Assembly: GCF_001902295.1 (NCBI RefSeq)
Contig: NZ_CP018335.1
Span: forward strand, 1,674,001-1,738,000
DNA: 64,000 nt
Reading direction: 5' to 3'
Source: Clostridium kluyveri
GTDB taxonomy: Bacteria > Bacillota > Clostridia > Clostridiales > Clostridiaceae
Shown: piece after piece, positions 1 to 9,589 of the stretch
Position numbering within the stretch: the stretch's first letter is position 1
Layout: each line of letters begins with the position of its first letter
Position numbers and translations under genes: made by a program
Notes under the pieces: generated by a model
Database searches by the model: none
Seen by the model: the letters and a program-made list of their open reading frames with translations, nothing else
Told to the model about the DNA's origin: nothing

Positions 1-5
1 TGTTT

Positions 6-38
6 GAGAGGGATTGGCATTTAACATACCTCTCTTAT
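6..38 (+). terminator. Possible weak terminator hairpin before priA
   Basis: GAGAGG (6-11) can pair with CCTCTC (29-34), with a 17-nt loop and a short T-rich tail. The loop is long and the T run is poor, so this may only be chance pairing at the end of the upstream gene. Confidence 0.25.
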
Positions 39-63
39 TTGATGTTTATTTAAGGGTGATTAA

Positions 64-2265
64 GTGTATATATATGCAGGTGTAATTGTAAATAACAGTT
101 TTATAAAATTAGATAAAATTTTTACCTACAAAATACCAGAAAAATTAAAAAACAGAGTAGAGATAGGTTTTAGAGTAAAAGTTCCTTTTGGCAGGGGAAA
201 TAAAAAATTAGATGGGTTTATAGTTAGACTCTATGGTAAAGAGCAGGAACAAATAGAGATTAAAGAGATTATTGATATCTGTGATGATTTTTCACTTTTC
301 ACTAAAAAAGATTTAGAGCTTATAGAAAATATGAGGGAAAAATATTTATGTACGTATCTTGAGTGTATAAAAGTATTTATACCACCAGGAATATTTAAAG
401 GTATAAAAAATAAGAAGAAAAATTTAATCTTTATAGGGAGGAAACTAGAAGAAAAATTTAATAAAGAACCTTATAAGAGTATTTATGAATTAATAAAGAA
501 GAATAATGGGCTGTATACTAAAAATTTTATAAGTAAAAATTATAATATATCAATGTCCTCTCTAAATACTATGATAAAATATGGGTTTCTTTTATCAGAT
601 GAGAAAATTATAAATAGATATAATACAGTTCAATATGAAAGCTATTCAAAGAAAAAACTAAATAAAGAACAACAAAATGCGGTGGATAAAATAATAAGTT
701 CTAATAAAAAAATATTCTTAATTCATGGAGTTACAGGAAGTGGGAAAACTGAAATTTATATGCACATAGTAGAAAAAGCCTTGGAAGAAAATAAGGAATC
801 CTTGGTATTGGTTCCTGAAATTGTACTTACACCTCAAATGGTTGAAAGATTTAAAGGTAGATTTGGAAAAGATATTAGTGTGGTTCACAGCAAACTTTCA
901 GAGGGTGAAAGATATGATGAATGGATGAGAGTAAAACAGGGAAAGGTAAAGGTTGCCATAGGTGCAAGATCTGCAATTTTTCTTCCATTTAAGAATTTAG
1001 GTTTTATAATAATAGATGAGGAACATGAAGGAAGTTATAAATCAGACAGCAATCCCAAATATAATGTTAGAGAAATAGGGGAAATGAAATGCAGTCAATA
1101 TGAGTGTAAAATGATACTAGGTTCAGCTACCCCTTCCGTAGAGACTTATTATAGATGTAAAAGGGGAGAAATTGAACTTATAACTATAGAAAATAGAGTA
1201 AATGGAATAAAAATGCCTGAAGTGGAAATTGTTGATATGAGAGAGGAACTTTTAAATAATAACAAGTCCATGTTTAGTAGAGCTTTGTATGAGGCTATTT
1301 GTGATAGACTGATAAAAAAGGAACAAATAATATTATTTTTAAATAGAAGAGGATATTCCACTTTTGTATCCTGTAGAAAATGTGGGTATGTTTTTAAATG
1401 TAATAATTGTGATATATCCTTTACCTATCACTATGATAAAAAAAAGCTCATGTGTCACTACTGTGGAAGTGTAAGTGATATACCAAAGATGTGTCCTAAA
1501 TGTTTTAGTAAATATGTAAAGTATTTTGGGCTTGGAACAGAGAAAGTAGAACAGGAAATAAAAAAATTGTTTCCAGAGGCGAATATACTTAGAATGGATT
1601 TTGATACCACAAGAAGTAAAAATTCTTATGAGAATATTTATAACAGATTCAAAAATAAACAAGCAGATATATTAATAGGTACTCAAATGGTAGCTAAGGG
1701 TTTGGACTTTAAAGATGTGACTCTTGTAGGTGTTATAGCAGCGGATGTGTCTATTAATCTACCAGACTTTAGAGCAGCAGAAAGGACTTATGAGCTTATA
1801 ACTCAAGTTTCAGGAAGAGCTGGAAGAGGGGAAAAGTCAGGAAAAGTAATTGTTCAAACTTATAATCCTGAAAATTATAGTATAAGATGTGCAGCTAGTA
1901 ATGATTATAAGAGTTTTTACCAGGAAGAAATCAGTATAAGGGAAAATATGGAATATCCACCTTTTGTAGATTTACTTCTTATAAATATGAGTAGTAAAAA
2001 TGAAAATTTATTAATAAAAAATATACAAAATGTTGGCATATTTTTAAAAAATATGTGGGAAAAGAATGATAAAATTACACTACTAGGTCCTTGTCCCTGC
2101 CAAATATCAAAGATAAAGGAATTATACAGATGGCAGATAATATTAAAGGGACAAATAAGAAGAGATGATGCAAAAAATATTAGAAAAACAGTTTATCATT
2201 TGTTGAAACATGTTTATAATGATATAAGAGTTAGTATAGATATGAATCCAAATAATATGTTGTAG
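64..2265 (+). CDS. priA: Primosomal replication restart helicase PriA
   Basis: PriA is a superfamily 2 3'-to-5' DNA helicase that recognises stalled forks and reloads the replicative helicase in the cytoplasm. The 733-residue protein has the family layout: an N-terminal DNA-binding domain, Walker A GVTGSGKT near residues 222-229, a DEEH box near 318-321, and a zinc-binding insertion with paired cysteines from about 437 to 480 (CRKCGYVFKCNNC, then CHYC and CPKC). The helicase C-terminal motifs (GTQMVAKGLDF, QVSGRAGRG) follow. The start is GTG at 64, preceded by AAGGGTGA. It leads a run with def and fmt, as in many Firmicutes. Confidence 0.97.
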   Translation: MYIYAGVIVNNSFIKLDKIFTYKIPEKLKNRVEIGFRVKVPFGRGNKKLDGFIVRLYGKEQEQIEIKEIIDICDDFSLFTKKDLELIENMREKYLCTYLECIKVFIPPGIFKGIKNKKKNLIFIGRKLEEKFNKEPYKSIYELIKKNNGLYTKNFISKNYNISMSSLNTMIKYGFLLSDEKIINRYNTVQYESYSKKKLNKEQQNAVDKIISSNKKIFLIHGVTGSGKTEIYMHIVEKALEENKESLVLVPEIVLTPQMVERFKGRFGKDISVVHSKLSEGERYDEWMRVKQGKVKVAIGARSAIFLPFKNLGFIIIDEEHEGSYKSDSNPKYNVREIGEMKCSQYECKMILGSATPSVETYYRCKRGEIELITIENRVNGIKMPEVEIVDMREELLNNNKSMFSRALYEAICDRLIKKEQIILFLNRRGYSTFVSCRKCGYVFKCNNCDISFTYHYDKKKLMCHYCGSVSDIPKMCPKCFSKYVKYFGLGTEKVEQEIKKLFPEANILRMDFDTTRSKNSYENIYNRFKNKQADILIGTQMVAKGLDFKDVTLVGVIAADVSINLPDFRAAERTYELITQVSGRAGRGEKSGKVIVQTYNPENYSIRCAASNDYKSFYQEEISIRENMEYPPFVDLLLINMSSKNENLLIKNIQNVGIFLKNMWEKNDKITLLGPCPCQISKIKELYRWQIILKGQIRRDDAKNIRKTVYHLLKHVYNDIRVSIDMNPNNML

Positions 2266-2375
2266 GTATAGAGTTGTTAAATTTAGATGAATTCATATAA
2301 AGAAAGGAGTTGAATAAACTGCACAATATTTATAAAATTTTTACATTTTGTAAATATTTTCATGCGGTAAAATAT

Positions 2376-2819
2376 ATGGCTTTGAGAAATGTTATAAAAT
2401 ATGGGGATGAGCTTCTTAGAAAAAAAAGCAGAAAAATAGATGTTATAAATAATAGAATACTTACACTGCTTGATGATATGGAAGAAACTTTGTATAAAGA
2501 ATGTGGAGTAGGACTTGCAGCACCACAGGTAGGAGTTTTGAAAAGGGCTGTAGTAATAGATATAGGTGAAGGTATATTTAAACTTATAAACCCTGAAATT
2601 ATATATTCTGAAGGAAGTTATATAGATGTGGAAGGATGCTTGAGTATACCAGAAATCCAGGGAGAGGTAAAAAGGCCAAAGAAAGTAAAAGTAAAGGCTT
2701 TAAATGAAAAAGGAGAAGAAGTAATAATAGAAGGAGAAGATTTGCTAGCTAGGGCATTTTGTCATGAAATAGATCATTTAGATGGGATACTGTTTGTAGA
2801 TAAGATGATAAAAAAATAG
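2376..2819 (+). CDS. def: Peptide deformylase
   Basis: This enzyme removes the formyl group from the N-terminal methionine of nascent proteins at the ribosome exit. All three metal-site motifs are present: GVGLAAPQ (about 44-51), EGCLS (86-90) and HEIDH (130-134), where the Cys and two His bind the metal. I chose ATG at 2376 because the protein then begins MALRNVIKYGD like other clostridial deformylases and has 147 residues. The frame stays open upstream to a TTG at 2310 (169 residues). A strong AAAGGAG lies at 2303-2309, badly placed for the TTG and far from the ATG, so the true start is uncertain. fmt follows after 15 nt, pairing formylation with deformylation. Confidence 0.95.
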   Translation: MALRNVIKYGDELLRKKSRKIDVINNRILTLLDDMEETLYKECGVGLAAPQVGVLKRAVVIDIGEGIFKLINPEIIYSEGSYIDVEGCLSIPEIQGEVKRPKKVKVKALNEKGEEVIIEGEDLLARAFCHEIDHLDGILFVDKMIKK

Positions 2820-2834
2820 GGAGGAAATAAGTAT

Positions 2835-3767
2835 ATGGATATAGTTTTCATGGGCACTCCTGATTTTTCAGTACCTTCTTTGAAGAGATTAGTGGAGGAA
2901 TTTCAGGTTAGAGCTGTAGTTACACAACCGGATAGACCAAAGGGTAGAGGCAGAAAAATGACTTTTTCCCCAGTTAAAGAAGAGGCTCTAAAGTATAATA
3001 TACCGGTGTATCAGCCTACAAAATTGAAAGATGATAGAGAGATAATAGATGCTTTAAAAAAAATAAAACCAGAATTTATAGTTGTGATTGCCTATGGACA
3101 ACTACTTACAAAAGAAATATTAGATATACCTAAAATAGGATGTATTAATTTACATGCATCCCTACTGCCTAAGTATAGAGGGGCAGCACCTATAAACTGG
3201 TGTATTATAGAAGGAGAAGAAAAAAGTGGTAACACTACCATGTTTATGGATACAGGATTGGATACAGGAGATATTCTCCTGAGTAGTACTTTTGAAATTG
3301 GAGAAAATATGACTGCAGGAGAGCTTCACGATATACTGATGGAAGATGGGGCAGAACTTCTGGTACACACATTGAAAGGATTAAAAGAAGGCACAGTTAA
3401 GAGAAAAAAGCAGGGAGAGTCTCCTACAGCATATGCAAAAATGCTTAGTAAAGATATGGCAAAAATAAATTGGAATTTGAGCAGTAAAAAAATAAAATGT
3501 TTTGTAAGAGGTTTAAATCCATGGCCTATTGCATATACTCCATATAAACAAAAAAATATGAAAGTATATGAAGTTGCAGTATTAGATGAAATATCAAAAA
3601 AAGAAGCTGGATATATATTAGATGTAGGTAAGGAAGGAATAAAAGTGGCCTGTGGAGAGGGAGTTGTATTAATAAAAAAAATACAATTTCCAGGTGGAAA
3701 ACCTATGGAAGTTAAGGAATATATAAAAGGTCATTCTATAGAAAAAGATATTGTACTAGAAAAATAA
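2835..3767 (+). CDS. fmt: Methionyl-tRNA formyltransferase
   Basis: Transfers a formyl group from 10-formyltetrahydrofolate to Met-tRNA(fMet), making the initiator tRNA. The 310-residue protein starts MDIVFMGTPDFSVPSL, typical of the Rossmann-like formyltransferase domain. It carries the catalytic-site segment HASLLPKYRGAAP (about 107-119), with an Asn-His-Asp type active site, then a C-terminal OB-like tRNA-binding domain (about 205-310). The ATG is preceded by GGGAGGAAATA. It lies 15 nt after def and before the membrane protease gene, probably in one transcript from priA. Confidence 0.97.
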   Translation: MDIVFMGTPDFSVPSLKRLVEEFQVRAVVTQPDRPKGRGRKMTFSPVKEEALKYNIPVYQPTKLKDDREIIDALKKIKPEFIVVIAYGQLLTKEILDIPKIGCINLHASLLPKYRGAAPINWCIIEGEEKSGNTTMFMDTGLDTGDILLSSTFEIGENMTAGELHDILMEDGAELLVHTLKGLKEGTVKRKKQGESPTAYAKMLSKDMAKINWNLSSKKIKCFVRGLNPWPIAYTPYKQKNMKVYEVAVLDEISKKEAGYILDVGKEGIKVACGEGVVLIKKIQFPGGKPMEVKEYIKGHSIEKDIVLEK

Positions 3768-3785
3768 TTATAGGAGGTGTAAGTT

Positions 3786-4466
3786 ATGTTTTATTGGGAT
3801 AGCAGTTTTATCATACTAATACCTGCACTCTTGGTAGCAGCTTGGGCTCAATATAGGGTATCCTCTACTTTTAATAAGTATTCAAAATATAAAAGTCTTA
3901 ATGGATATACTGGAGCACAAGTAGCTAGAATGTTATTAGATAGCAGTGGTCTTTATGATGTGCCTGTAGAGTTGATACCGGGAAAGCTAAGTGACCATTA
4001 CGATCCGGGAAAGCGAGTTATGAGATTATCACAGGAAGTATATCATGGAAATTCTGTGGCATCAATAGGTGTGGCAGCTCATGAAACCGGCCATGCCATT
4101 CAACATAAAAATAGATATTTACCTCTTGTTATTAGAAATTCTATTGTACCGGCAGTTAATTTTGGTTCCAATGCTTCCTGGATATTACTTATAGCAGGAT
4201 TTATTTTAGGAATTAGAAGTCTTGTTACAATAGGAATATTTTTATTTACATTAGTTGTTTTATTTCAGATAATAACCCTCCCAGTAGAATTGAATGCATC
4301 AAACAGAGCATTAAAGATATTGGAAGGAAAAGCTATACTTTATTCAGAGGAACTGAATGGGGCAAGATCTGTTTTAAGAGCTGCAGCTATGACATATGTA
4401 GCAGCAGTGTTAACTGCTGTAGCTAATTTACTTAGACTTATATATATAAGCAGAGATAGAAGTTGA
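3786..4466 (+). CDS. Membrane zinc metallopeptidase, YugP family
   Basis: A 226-residue integral membrane protein with the zinc protease motif HETGH (about 99-103) between hydrophobic segments. One segment is at the N terminus (about 5-22), one or two lie around 118-160, and a last one is near 195-215. The overall plan and the leading FYWDSSFIILIPALLVA match the YugP/neutral zinc metallopeptidase family. The substrate is unknown. It lies 18 nt after fmt with an AGGAGGTG ribosome binding site, and in clostridia this family is often found in this def-fmt-rsmB context. Family assignment is firm, but its cellular role cannot be read from the sequence. Confidence 0.88.
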   Translation: MFYWDSSFIILIPALLVAAWAQYRVSSTFNKYSKYKSLNGYTGAQVARMLLDSSGLYDVPVELIPGKLSDHYDPGKRVMRLSQEVYHGNSVASIGVAAHETGHAIQHKNRYLPLVIRNSIVPAVNFGSNASWILLIAGFILGIRSLVTIGIFLFTLVVLFQIITLPVELNASNRALKILEGKAILYSEELNGARSVLRAAAMTYVAAVLTAVANLLRLIYISRDRS

Positions 4467-4537
4467 TAAAGATATCTTAAAGTTTTTGTGGAATTTATTT
4501 GATTAAATAAATATATATTTTTAAATAGAGGTAGAAT

Positions 4538-5869
4538 ATGAATAGTGCTAGAAGTGTAGCTGTGGAAGTTGTTAAAAAAGTACTTTATGATAATGCATAT
4601 TCCAGTATAGTTTTAAATAAATATTTAAATAAATTTGATTTGAATAAAAAGGACAGGGCTTTAATTACAGAGTTGGTATATGGTACTTTAAAGTATAAAT
4701 ATACTATTGACTGTATATTAAAGAACTTTATAAAGAGCAATTTAGAGAAAATGAATAAAGATATATTAAATATGCTTAGGATTTCTATATATCAGTTAAG
4801 ATATCTGGATAAAATTCCTGAGTTTGCGGTGGTAAATGAAGCTGTAGAATTTTCCAAAAATATTTCTTTTAAACTTTCTAAACTGGTAAATGGAGTACTT
4901 AGAAATTATTTAAGAAATAAGAGTAATTTATTTTGTGGAAATAAAGAGGATAAAATAGATAGAATATGTTTTGAATATTCTTTTCCCAGATGGATGGCTG
5001 AACTTTTTATTAATCAGTATGGAGAAGAACTAGGGAAATATATAATGGGTTCACTAAATGTTGTGCCAAAAGTTACAGTAAGGATAAATACTTTAAAGAC
5101 TGATTACAAACATGCATGGAATGAATTGATTATTAATGGATATGATGTAAAAAGGGGCAATGTATATAAGGAAGCTCTCATAATAAATAAGGGTAGTAAT
5201 ATAGAGTTAAATCCTCTTTTTGAAAAAGGGCATATTACAGTACAGGATGAAAGTGCAATGCTTGTATCTTATTTTATGGATATTGAAGAAAATATGACAG
5301 TTTTAGATTTGTGCAGTGCCCCAGGAGGAAAGTCCTGTCATATAGGAGAATTGATGAAAAACACAGGGAATGTACACTGCTATGATCTATATGAGGGCAA
5401 ATTATCGCTTGTTAGGCATAATGCAGAAAGACTGGGTATTAAAAATATAGCTTGCAAAAAGCTAGATGCTGCAAAGTATTTAGAAAGCCTTAAAGATACA
5501 GCAGATAGAGTTCTTATTGATGTTCCCTGTTCGGGGTTTGGAATAATAAGGAAAAAACCTGAAATTAAGTGGAATAAAAAAGAAGATTCATTGAGAGATT
5601 TAATAGAAATACAGAGAAAGATTATTTTAAATGCTGCAAAATATGTAAAGATAGGTGGTAAGCTTATATATTCTACCTGCACTTTAAATAAGAAGGAAAA
5701 TGAGGAGAATATAAACTGGTTTATTTCTCGAAATCCCCAGTATAAATTGGATAAATTATATTGTGGGGACTTTCATAATATAATTTATCATGAAGAAGGG
5801 TATATGACTATATTGCCTGATAACCATATGGATGGGTTTTTTATTGCAAGATTGATAAAACAGAGGTAG
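4538..5869 (+). CDS. rsmB: 16S rRNA (cytosine-967-C5)-methyltransferase RsmB
   Basis: Methylates C967 of 16S rRNA using S-adenosylmethionine. The 443 residues comprise an N-terminal NusB-like RNA-binding domain (about 1-135) and a Rossmann methyltransferase domain. In the latter, CSAPGGKSCHIGEL (from about 259) binds the cofactor, DVPCSGFG (about 328-335) holds one catalytic-site cysteine, and STCTLNKKENE (from about 379) holds the catalytic TC cysteine. Both cysteines of the m5C enzyme pair are present. The gene ends immediately before rlmN, which starts 9 nt later, so the two rRNA methylases are probably co-translated. Confidence 0.96.
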   Translation: MNSARSVAVEVVKKVLYDNAYSSIVLNKYLNKFDLNKKDRALITELVYGTLKYKYTIDCILKNFIKSNLEKMNKDILNMLRISIYQLRYLDKIPEFAVVNEAVEFSKNISFKLSKLVNGVLRNYLRNKSNLFCGNKEDKIDRICFEYSFPRWMAELFINQYGEELGKYIMGSLNVVPKVTVRINTLKTDYKHAWNELIINGYDVKRGNVYKEALIINKGSNIELNPLFEKGHITVQDESAMLVSYFMDIEENMTVLDLCSAPGGKSCHIGELMKNTGNVHCYDLYEGKLSLVRHNAERLGIKNIACKKLDAAKYLESLKDTADRVLIDVPCSGFGIIRKKPEIKWNKKEDSLRDLIEIQRKIILNAAKYVKIGGKLIYSTCTLNKKENEENINWFISRNPQYKLDKLYCGDFHNIIYHEEGYMTILPDNHMDGFFIARLIKQR

Positions 5870-5878
5870 GTGCAATAT

Positions 5879-6958
5879 ATGTATAACATTCTGGATTTTA
5901 ATATAGAAGAATTAGAGAATTGGATGAAAGTAAATGATGAAAGTAAATTTAGAGCATCACAAATAATGGATTGGATATATAAAAAAAATCAATATGACTT
6001 TAATTATATGACTAATATTTCTAAAAATGTTATAGAAAAATTAAAAAAAAATTTTTATATTGGTATGCCGGAATTAATAGAGAAGCAAAAATCAAAATCA
6101 CAAGATACATATAAATTTTTATATAAATTTCAAGATAAAAATATTATAGAGACAGTAGTTATGAAGTATAGATATGGAAATTCAATATGTGTTTCTACTC
6201 AAGTAGGATGCAGAATGGGATGTAAATTTTGTGCATCCACGGTAAATGGAATGGTAAGGAATTTAACCAGTGGAGAGATATTAGCACAAATCTTGAAATC
6301 CCAGACTGAAATAAATGGGAGAATTTCCAATATAGTTTTAATGGGTAGTGGAGAGCCGCTGGATAACTATGATAATATTTTAAAATTTTTAAATATGGTA
6401 AATTGCAAATACAGTTTAAATATAGGACAGAGGCATATAACTCTTTCCACCTGTGGTATAGTACCTAAGATAATGGAGTTAGCAGATGAAAATTTGCAGA
6501 TAACACTTGCTATATCACTTCATTCCCCTGATAACTTTAGTAGAAGAGATATGATGCCTATTGCAAATAAATATTCCATAGAAGAAATAATATATGCCTG
6601 TAAATATTATATAAACAAAACGGGGAGAAGGGTTTCTTTTGAATATGCTCTGGTTAAAGGTGTAAATGACAGCCTGGAATTTGCTGAAAGATTAGTTCAA
6701 TTATTAAAAGGACTGTTATGTCATGTTAACTTAATACCTGTAAACGAAGTTAAAGAAAATGATTTTAAAAAGTCTTCTGAAGATAATATAAAGAAGTTTT
6801 ACAATAAATTAATTGAAAATAAAATAGAAACTACCATAAGAAGAGAAATGGGTTCAGACATAGATGCCGCTTGTGGACAATTAAGGAGAAGATATTTAGA
6901 ATCAAAAAGTTATAGAAAGGGTGTAGAAAATGGTGGGGCTCTTGTCAGACGTAGGTAG
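5879..6958 (+). CDS. rlmN: Dual-specificity 23S rRNA A2503/tRNA A37 methyltransferase RlmN
   Basis: A radical SAM enzyme that makes 2-methyladenosine in 23S rRNA (A2503) and in some tRNAs. The iron-sulfur binding motif CRMGCKFC (Cys near 111, 115, 118) is present, along with the family signature GSGEPLDNYDN and the C-terminal MGSDIDAACGQLR, whose Cys takes part in the methyl transfer. I prefer ATG at 5879 because AGGTAGG lies at a proper distance. A GTG at 5870 is in frame but too close to it. The 3' end overlaps the start of the phosphatase gene by 29 nt, suggesting translational coupling. Confidence 0.96.
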   Translation: MYNILDFNIEELENWMKVNDESKFRASQIMDWIYKKNQYDFNYMTNISKNVIEKLKKNFYIGMPELIEKQKSKSQDTYKFLYKFQDKNIIETVVMKYRYGNSICVSTQVGCRMGCKFCASTVNGMVRNLTSGEILAQILKSQTEINGRISNIVLMGSGEPLDNYDNILKFLNMVNCKYSLNIGQRHITLSTCGIVPKIMELADENLQITLAISLHSPDNFSRRDMMPIANKYSIEEIIYACKYYINKTGRRVSFEYALVKGVNDSLEFAERLVQLLKGLLCHVNLIPVNEVKENDFKKSSEDNIKKFYNKLIENKIETTIRREMGSDIDAACGQLRRRYLESKSYRKGVENGGALVRRR

Positions 6959-7670
6959 AGTAAGAAAATTAAATGAAGATTTTGCAGATTTCTATAAGAA
7001 TAAAGATTTAGGAGTATATGTAATAGCAGATGGAATGGGAGGTCATAATGCAGGAGAAGTGGCAAGTAAAATTGCGGTAGAAACAATTATCTCCTATATA
7101 AAGTCTAAAGAGGAGATACATACGGAAGATGATTTGTTGAGAGCTATAAATCTAGCAAATGACAAAATTTATAAATTGTCTAGAACTAACAAAAAATTTG
7201 GTGGAATGGGGACAACTATCACAGCTTGCCTGGCTAAAAATGGTGAAATGATAGTGGCTAATGTAGGTGACAGCGGATGTTATACAATAGGTTATAGTGG
7301 AATTACAAAGATAACTAAAGATCATTCCCTTGTACAACAGCTGGTAGATGAAGGTAGTATAACTGAAGAGGAAGCAGCTATACATCCCAATAAGAATATA
7401 ATAACAAGGGCCATTGGAACTAATATATCTGTGGAAGTAGATACTTTTAGGGTGAATCTTCGTGAAGTAAGAAAAGTAATGTTGTGTACTGATGGGTTAT
7501 CCAATGGGGTAAGCATGAATGAGATGTATGATATAATAGTAAAAAATGACAATAAAAATAGCTGCAGACAACTAATAGAGTTAAGTAACCTTAGAGGTGG
7601 GAGAGATAATATATCAGTTATTGTATTTGAAGGGGAGTGTAAAGATGATAGGCACTGTGCTGGGAAATAG
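6930..7670 (+). CDS. prpC: PP2C-family Ser/Thr protein phosphatase (PrpC/Stp)
   Basis: A manganese-dependent protein phosphatase that reverses phosphorylation by the neighbouring kinase. The 246-residue protein shows PP2C motifs in order: SDVGRVRKLNEDF near the N terminus, ADGMGGHNAGEVAS (about 33-46), the GMGTT and NVGDSGCY segments in the middle, LCTDGLSNGV, and the final GGRDNISVIV. The metal-binding Asp residues are in place. It overlaps rlmN at its start and the kinase gene at its end (26 nt), the classic prpC-prkC arrangement, and probably sets a fixed ratio of the two enzymes. Confidence 0.96.
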   Translation: MVGLLSDVGRVRKLNEDFADFYKNKDLGVYVIADGMGGHNAGEVASKIAVETIISYIKSKEEIHTEDDLLRAINLANDKIYKLSRTNKKFGGMGTTITACLAKNGEMIVANVGDSGCYTIGYSGITKITKDHSLVQQLVDEGSITEEEAAIHPNKNIITRAIGTNISVEVDTFRVNLREVRKVMLCTDGLSNGVSMNEMYDIIVKNDNKNSCRQLIELSNLRGGRDNISVIVFEGECKDDRHCAGK

Positions 7671-9561
7671 ATATGAGCTATTGAAAAAAATAGGAGAAGG
7701 AGGTATGGCTGTTGTATATAAGGCTAAAGACAATCTTCTCAATAGAAATGTAGCAGTAAAAATTCTTAAGGAACAGTTTTCAACTGATGTAGAATTTGTG
7801 GAAAAATTTAAAAGAGAAGCCACAGCAGCTGCCAGTCTTTCAGATAATAATATAGTAAATATATATGATGTAGGATCTCAAGAGGATATAAACTATATTG
7901 TTATGGAATGTGTTACGGGAAGAACTTTAAAGCAGATAATAAGAGAAGAAGGAAAAATACCTCAAGATAGGGCAGTGGAAATAGCTATTCAAATAACTAA
8001 AGCTTTAAAATGTGCCCATAAAAACAATATTATACATAGAGATATAAAACCCCATAATATTCTTGTAACAGAAGATGGAATAGTAAAAGTAACTGATTTT
8101 GGAATTGCAAAGGCTTCAAATTCTGTTACAATAACTAATTCAAATAAAATAATGGGCTCTGCGCATTATTTTTCTCCTGAGCAGGCAAAGGGAGGTTTCT
8201 TGGATTTTAGAACAGATATATATTCTCTTGGCATAGTTATGTATGAAATGGTTACAGGTCGGGTACCCTATGATGCGGAAAGTCCAGTATCTATAGCCTT
8301 AAAACACATACAGGAACCTGTAGTTCCTCCTAATCAGTTAAATGAGAATATTCCTGAAAGTTTAAATAAATTGATTCTGAAAGCTGTAGAGAAAGAGCCT
8401 ATAAGAAGATATCAGACTATGGAAGATATGCTCTTGGATCTGCAGAAGATAGAAAATAATCAGAAATTAAGCTTATTAAATGATGATTTTAATAAGGATA
8501 TGACTCGTATAATGGATCCCGTAGATATAGATGATGATTATAAAAATGAGGATGACTATTATAATGATGAAGAAGGATCAATAGATAGATTCAAGAATAA
8601 GATAGCATTAGATCCCAAGAAAAAGAAAATTATACTTATGATAGCTTTATTTATGCTTGTAATAGTTATAGGTGGAGTTTCAGGATATTTTTATAATAAA
8701 ATATCCAGCAGTTCAAGTGAAGTTACAGTACCAAATATAGTAGGTATGAAGCAGGATGAGGCTAAGAAACTTGTACAGAGTAAAAAGTTAACCTTTGTGG
8801 TAAGTGCAACTGAAAAAAGTGATAAAGCCCAAGGTACAGTAATTAGCTGTTTCCCTAAATCGGGAACAAAGGTAAAGTCAAATTCAGAGGTAAGGGTTGT
8901 TATAAGTGAGGGGCCTGCTACTTTAGTGGTTCCAAGTGTAATTGGATTAGATCTTGATACAGCAAAGGATCTTATAACAAGCAGTGGACTTAGTGTGGGA
9001 AGTATATCTTCTAAATATAGTAATACAGTAGCATGGAATCAAGTTATAAGTCAGGATCCTGAACCGGATTCCAAGGTGGAAAATAATACAAAAGTGAATA
9101 TTGTAATAAGCAAAGGACCACAAGTTAAGTATGTAACAGTTCCAAGTGTTTATGGTAAAAGCATAGAAGATGCAGAATCTATAATGGCAAATGCAGGACT
9201 TAAAGTTGCAAGAAATCCTGTAGATACTTCAGATAAATCTCAAGATGGAATTGTAACTAGCCAAAGTGTAGGAGCATCACAGCAAGTTAAAGAGGGTACT
9301 ACAGTAACTTTAAATTATTATAAATATACTGAACCCAAAAATACTGAAGGCGAAGGTTCCAATAATGGTGAAGGCTCAAATAACGGCAGTGGCTCAAATA
9401 ATGGCAGTGGCTCAAATAATGGAGAAGGTTCAAATGACGGCGGTGGCTCAAATAATGGTGGAGGCTCAAACAATGGTGGAGGCTCAAATAACGGAGATGG
9501 TTCAAATAATGGTGGAGGTTCCAATAATGGCAGTGGATCTGGCACACCACAAAAGGAATAG
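7645..9561 (+). CDS. prkC: PASTA-domain membrane Ser/Thr protein kinase (PrkC/Stk)
   Basis: A transmembrane Hanks-type kinase that senses muropeptides or lipid II and controls cell wall, growth and germination responses in Firmicutes. Kinase landmarks are GEGGMAVVYKA (about 17-27), the ATP-binding Lys in VAVKIL (39), HRDIKPHN (131-138), DFG (151-153) and GSAHYFSPEQAKG. An acidic linker leads to one membrane helix (about 329-351) and three extracellular PASTA repeats starting near 360, 428 and 497. Residues 569-638 form an odd Gly/Ser/Asn tail of hexapeptide repeats. I chose ATG at 7645 (after AGGGGAGTG), giving 638 residues. An in-frame start 48 nt upstream lacks a good binding site. Confidence 0.96.
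   Translation: MIGTVLGNRYELLKKIGEGGMAVVYKAKDNLLNRNVAVKILKEQFSTDVEFVEKFKREATAAASLSDNNIVNIYDVGSQEDINYIVMECVTGRTLKQIIREEGKIPQDRAVEIAIQITKALKCAHKNNIIHRDIKPHNILVTEDGIVKVTDFGIAKASNSVTITNSNKIMGSAHYFSPEQAKGGFLDFRTDIYSLGIVMYEMVTGRVPYDAESPVSIALKHIQEPVVPPNQLNENIPESLNKLILKAVEKEPIRRYQTMEDMLLDLQKIENNQKLSLLNDDFNKDMTRIMDPVDIDDDYKNEDDYYNDEEGSIDRFKNKIALDPKKKKIILMIALFMLVIVIGGVSGYFYNKISSSSSEVTVPNIVGMKQDEAKKLVQSKKLTFVVSATEKSDKAQGTVISCFPKSGTKVKSNSEVRVVISEGPATLVVPSVIGLDLDTAKDLITSSGLSVGSISSKYSNTVAWNQVISQDPEPDSKVENNTKVNIVISKGPQVKYVTVPSVYGKSIEDAESIMANAGLKVARNPVDTSDKSQDGIVTSQSVGASQQVKEGTTVTLNYYKYTEPKNTEGEGSNNGEGSNNGSGSNNGSGSNNGEGSNDGGGSNNGGGSNNGGGSNNGDGSNNGGGSNNGSGSGTPQKE
9349..9528 (+). repeat. 18-bp tandem repeat coding the PrkC tail
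   Basis: Ten direct repeats of 18 bp encode hexapeptides of the form G-x-G-S-N-N, where x is E, S, G or D (one unit ends in ND). Third positions and the x codon vary, so the array is imperfect, but several adjacent units are nearly identical at DNA level. Because the unit is a multiple of three, copy-number change would keep the frame. Confidence 0.9.
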
Positions 9562-9589
9562 AATAATATATTAAATATTAGGAGGAATT

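Noticed and set aside
9318..9545. Antisense proline/leucine-rich frame opposite the prkC tail
   Set aside because: It is the mirror of the repeated Gly-Ser-Asn codons and has no binding site or coding signs of its own.
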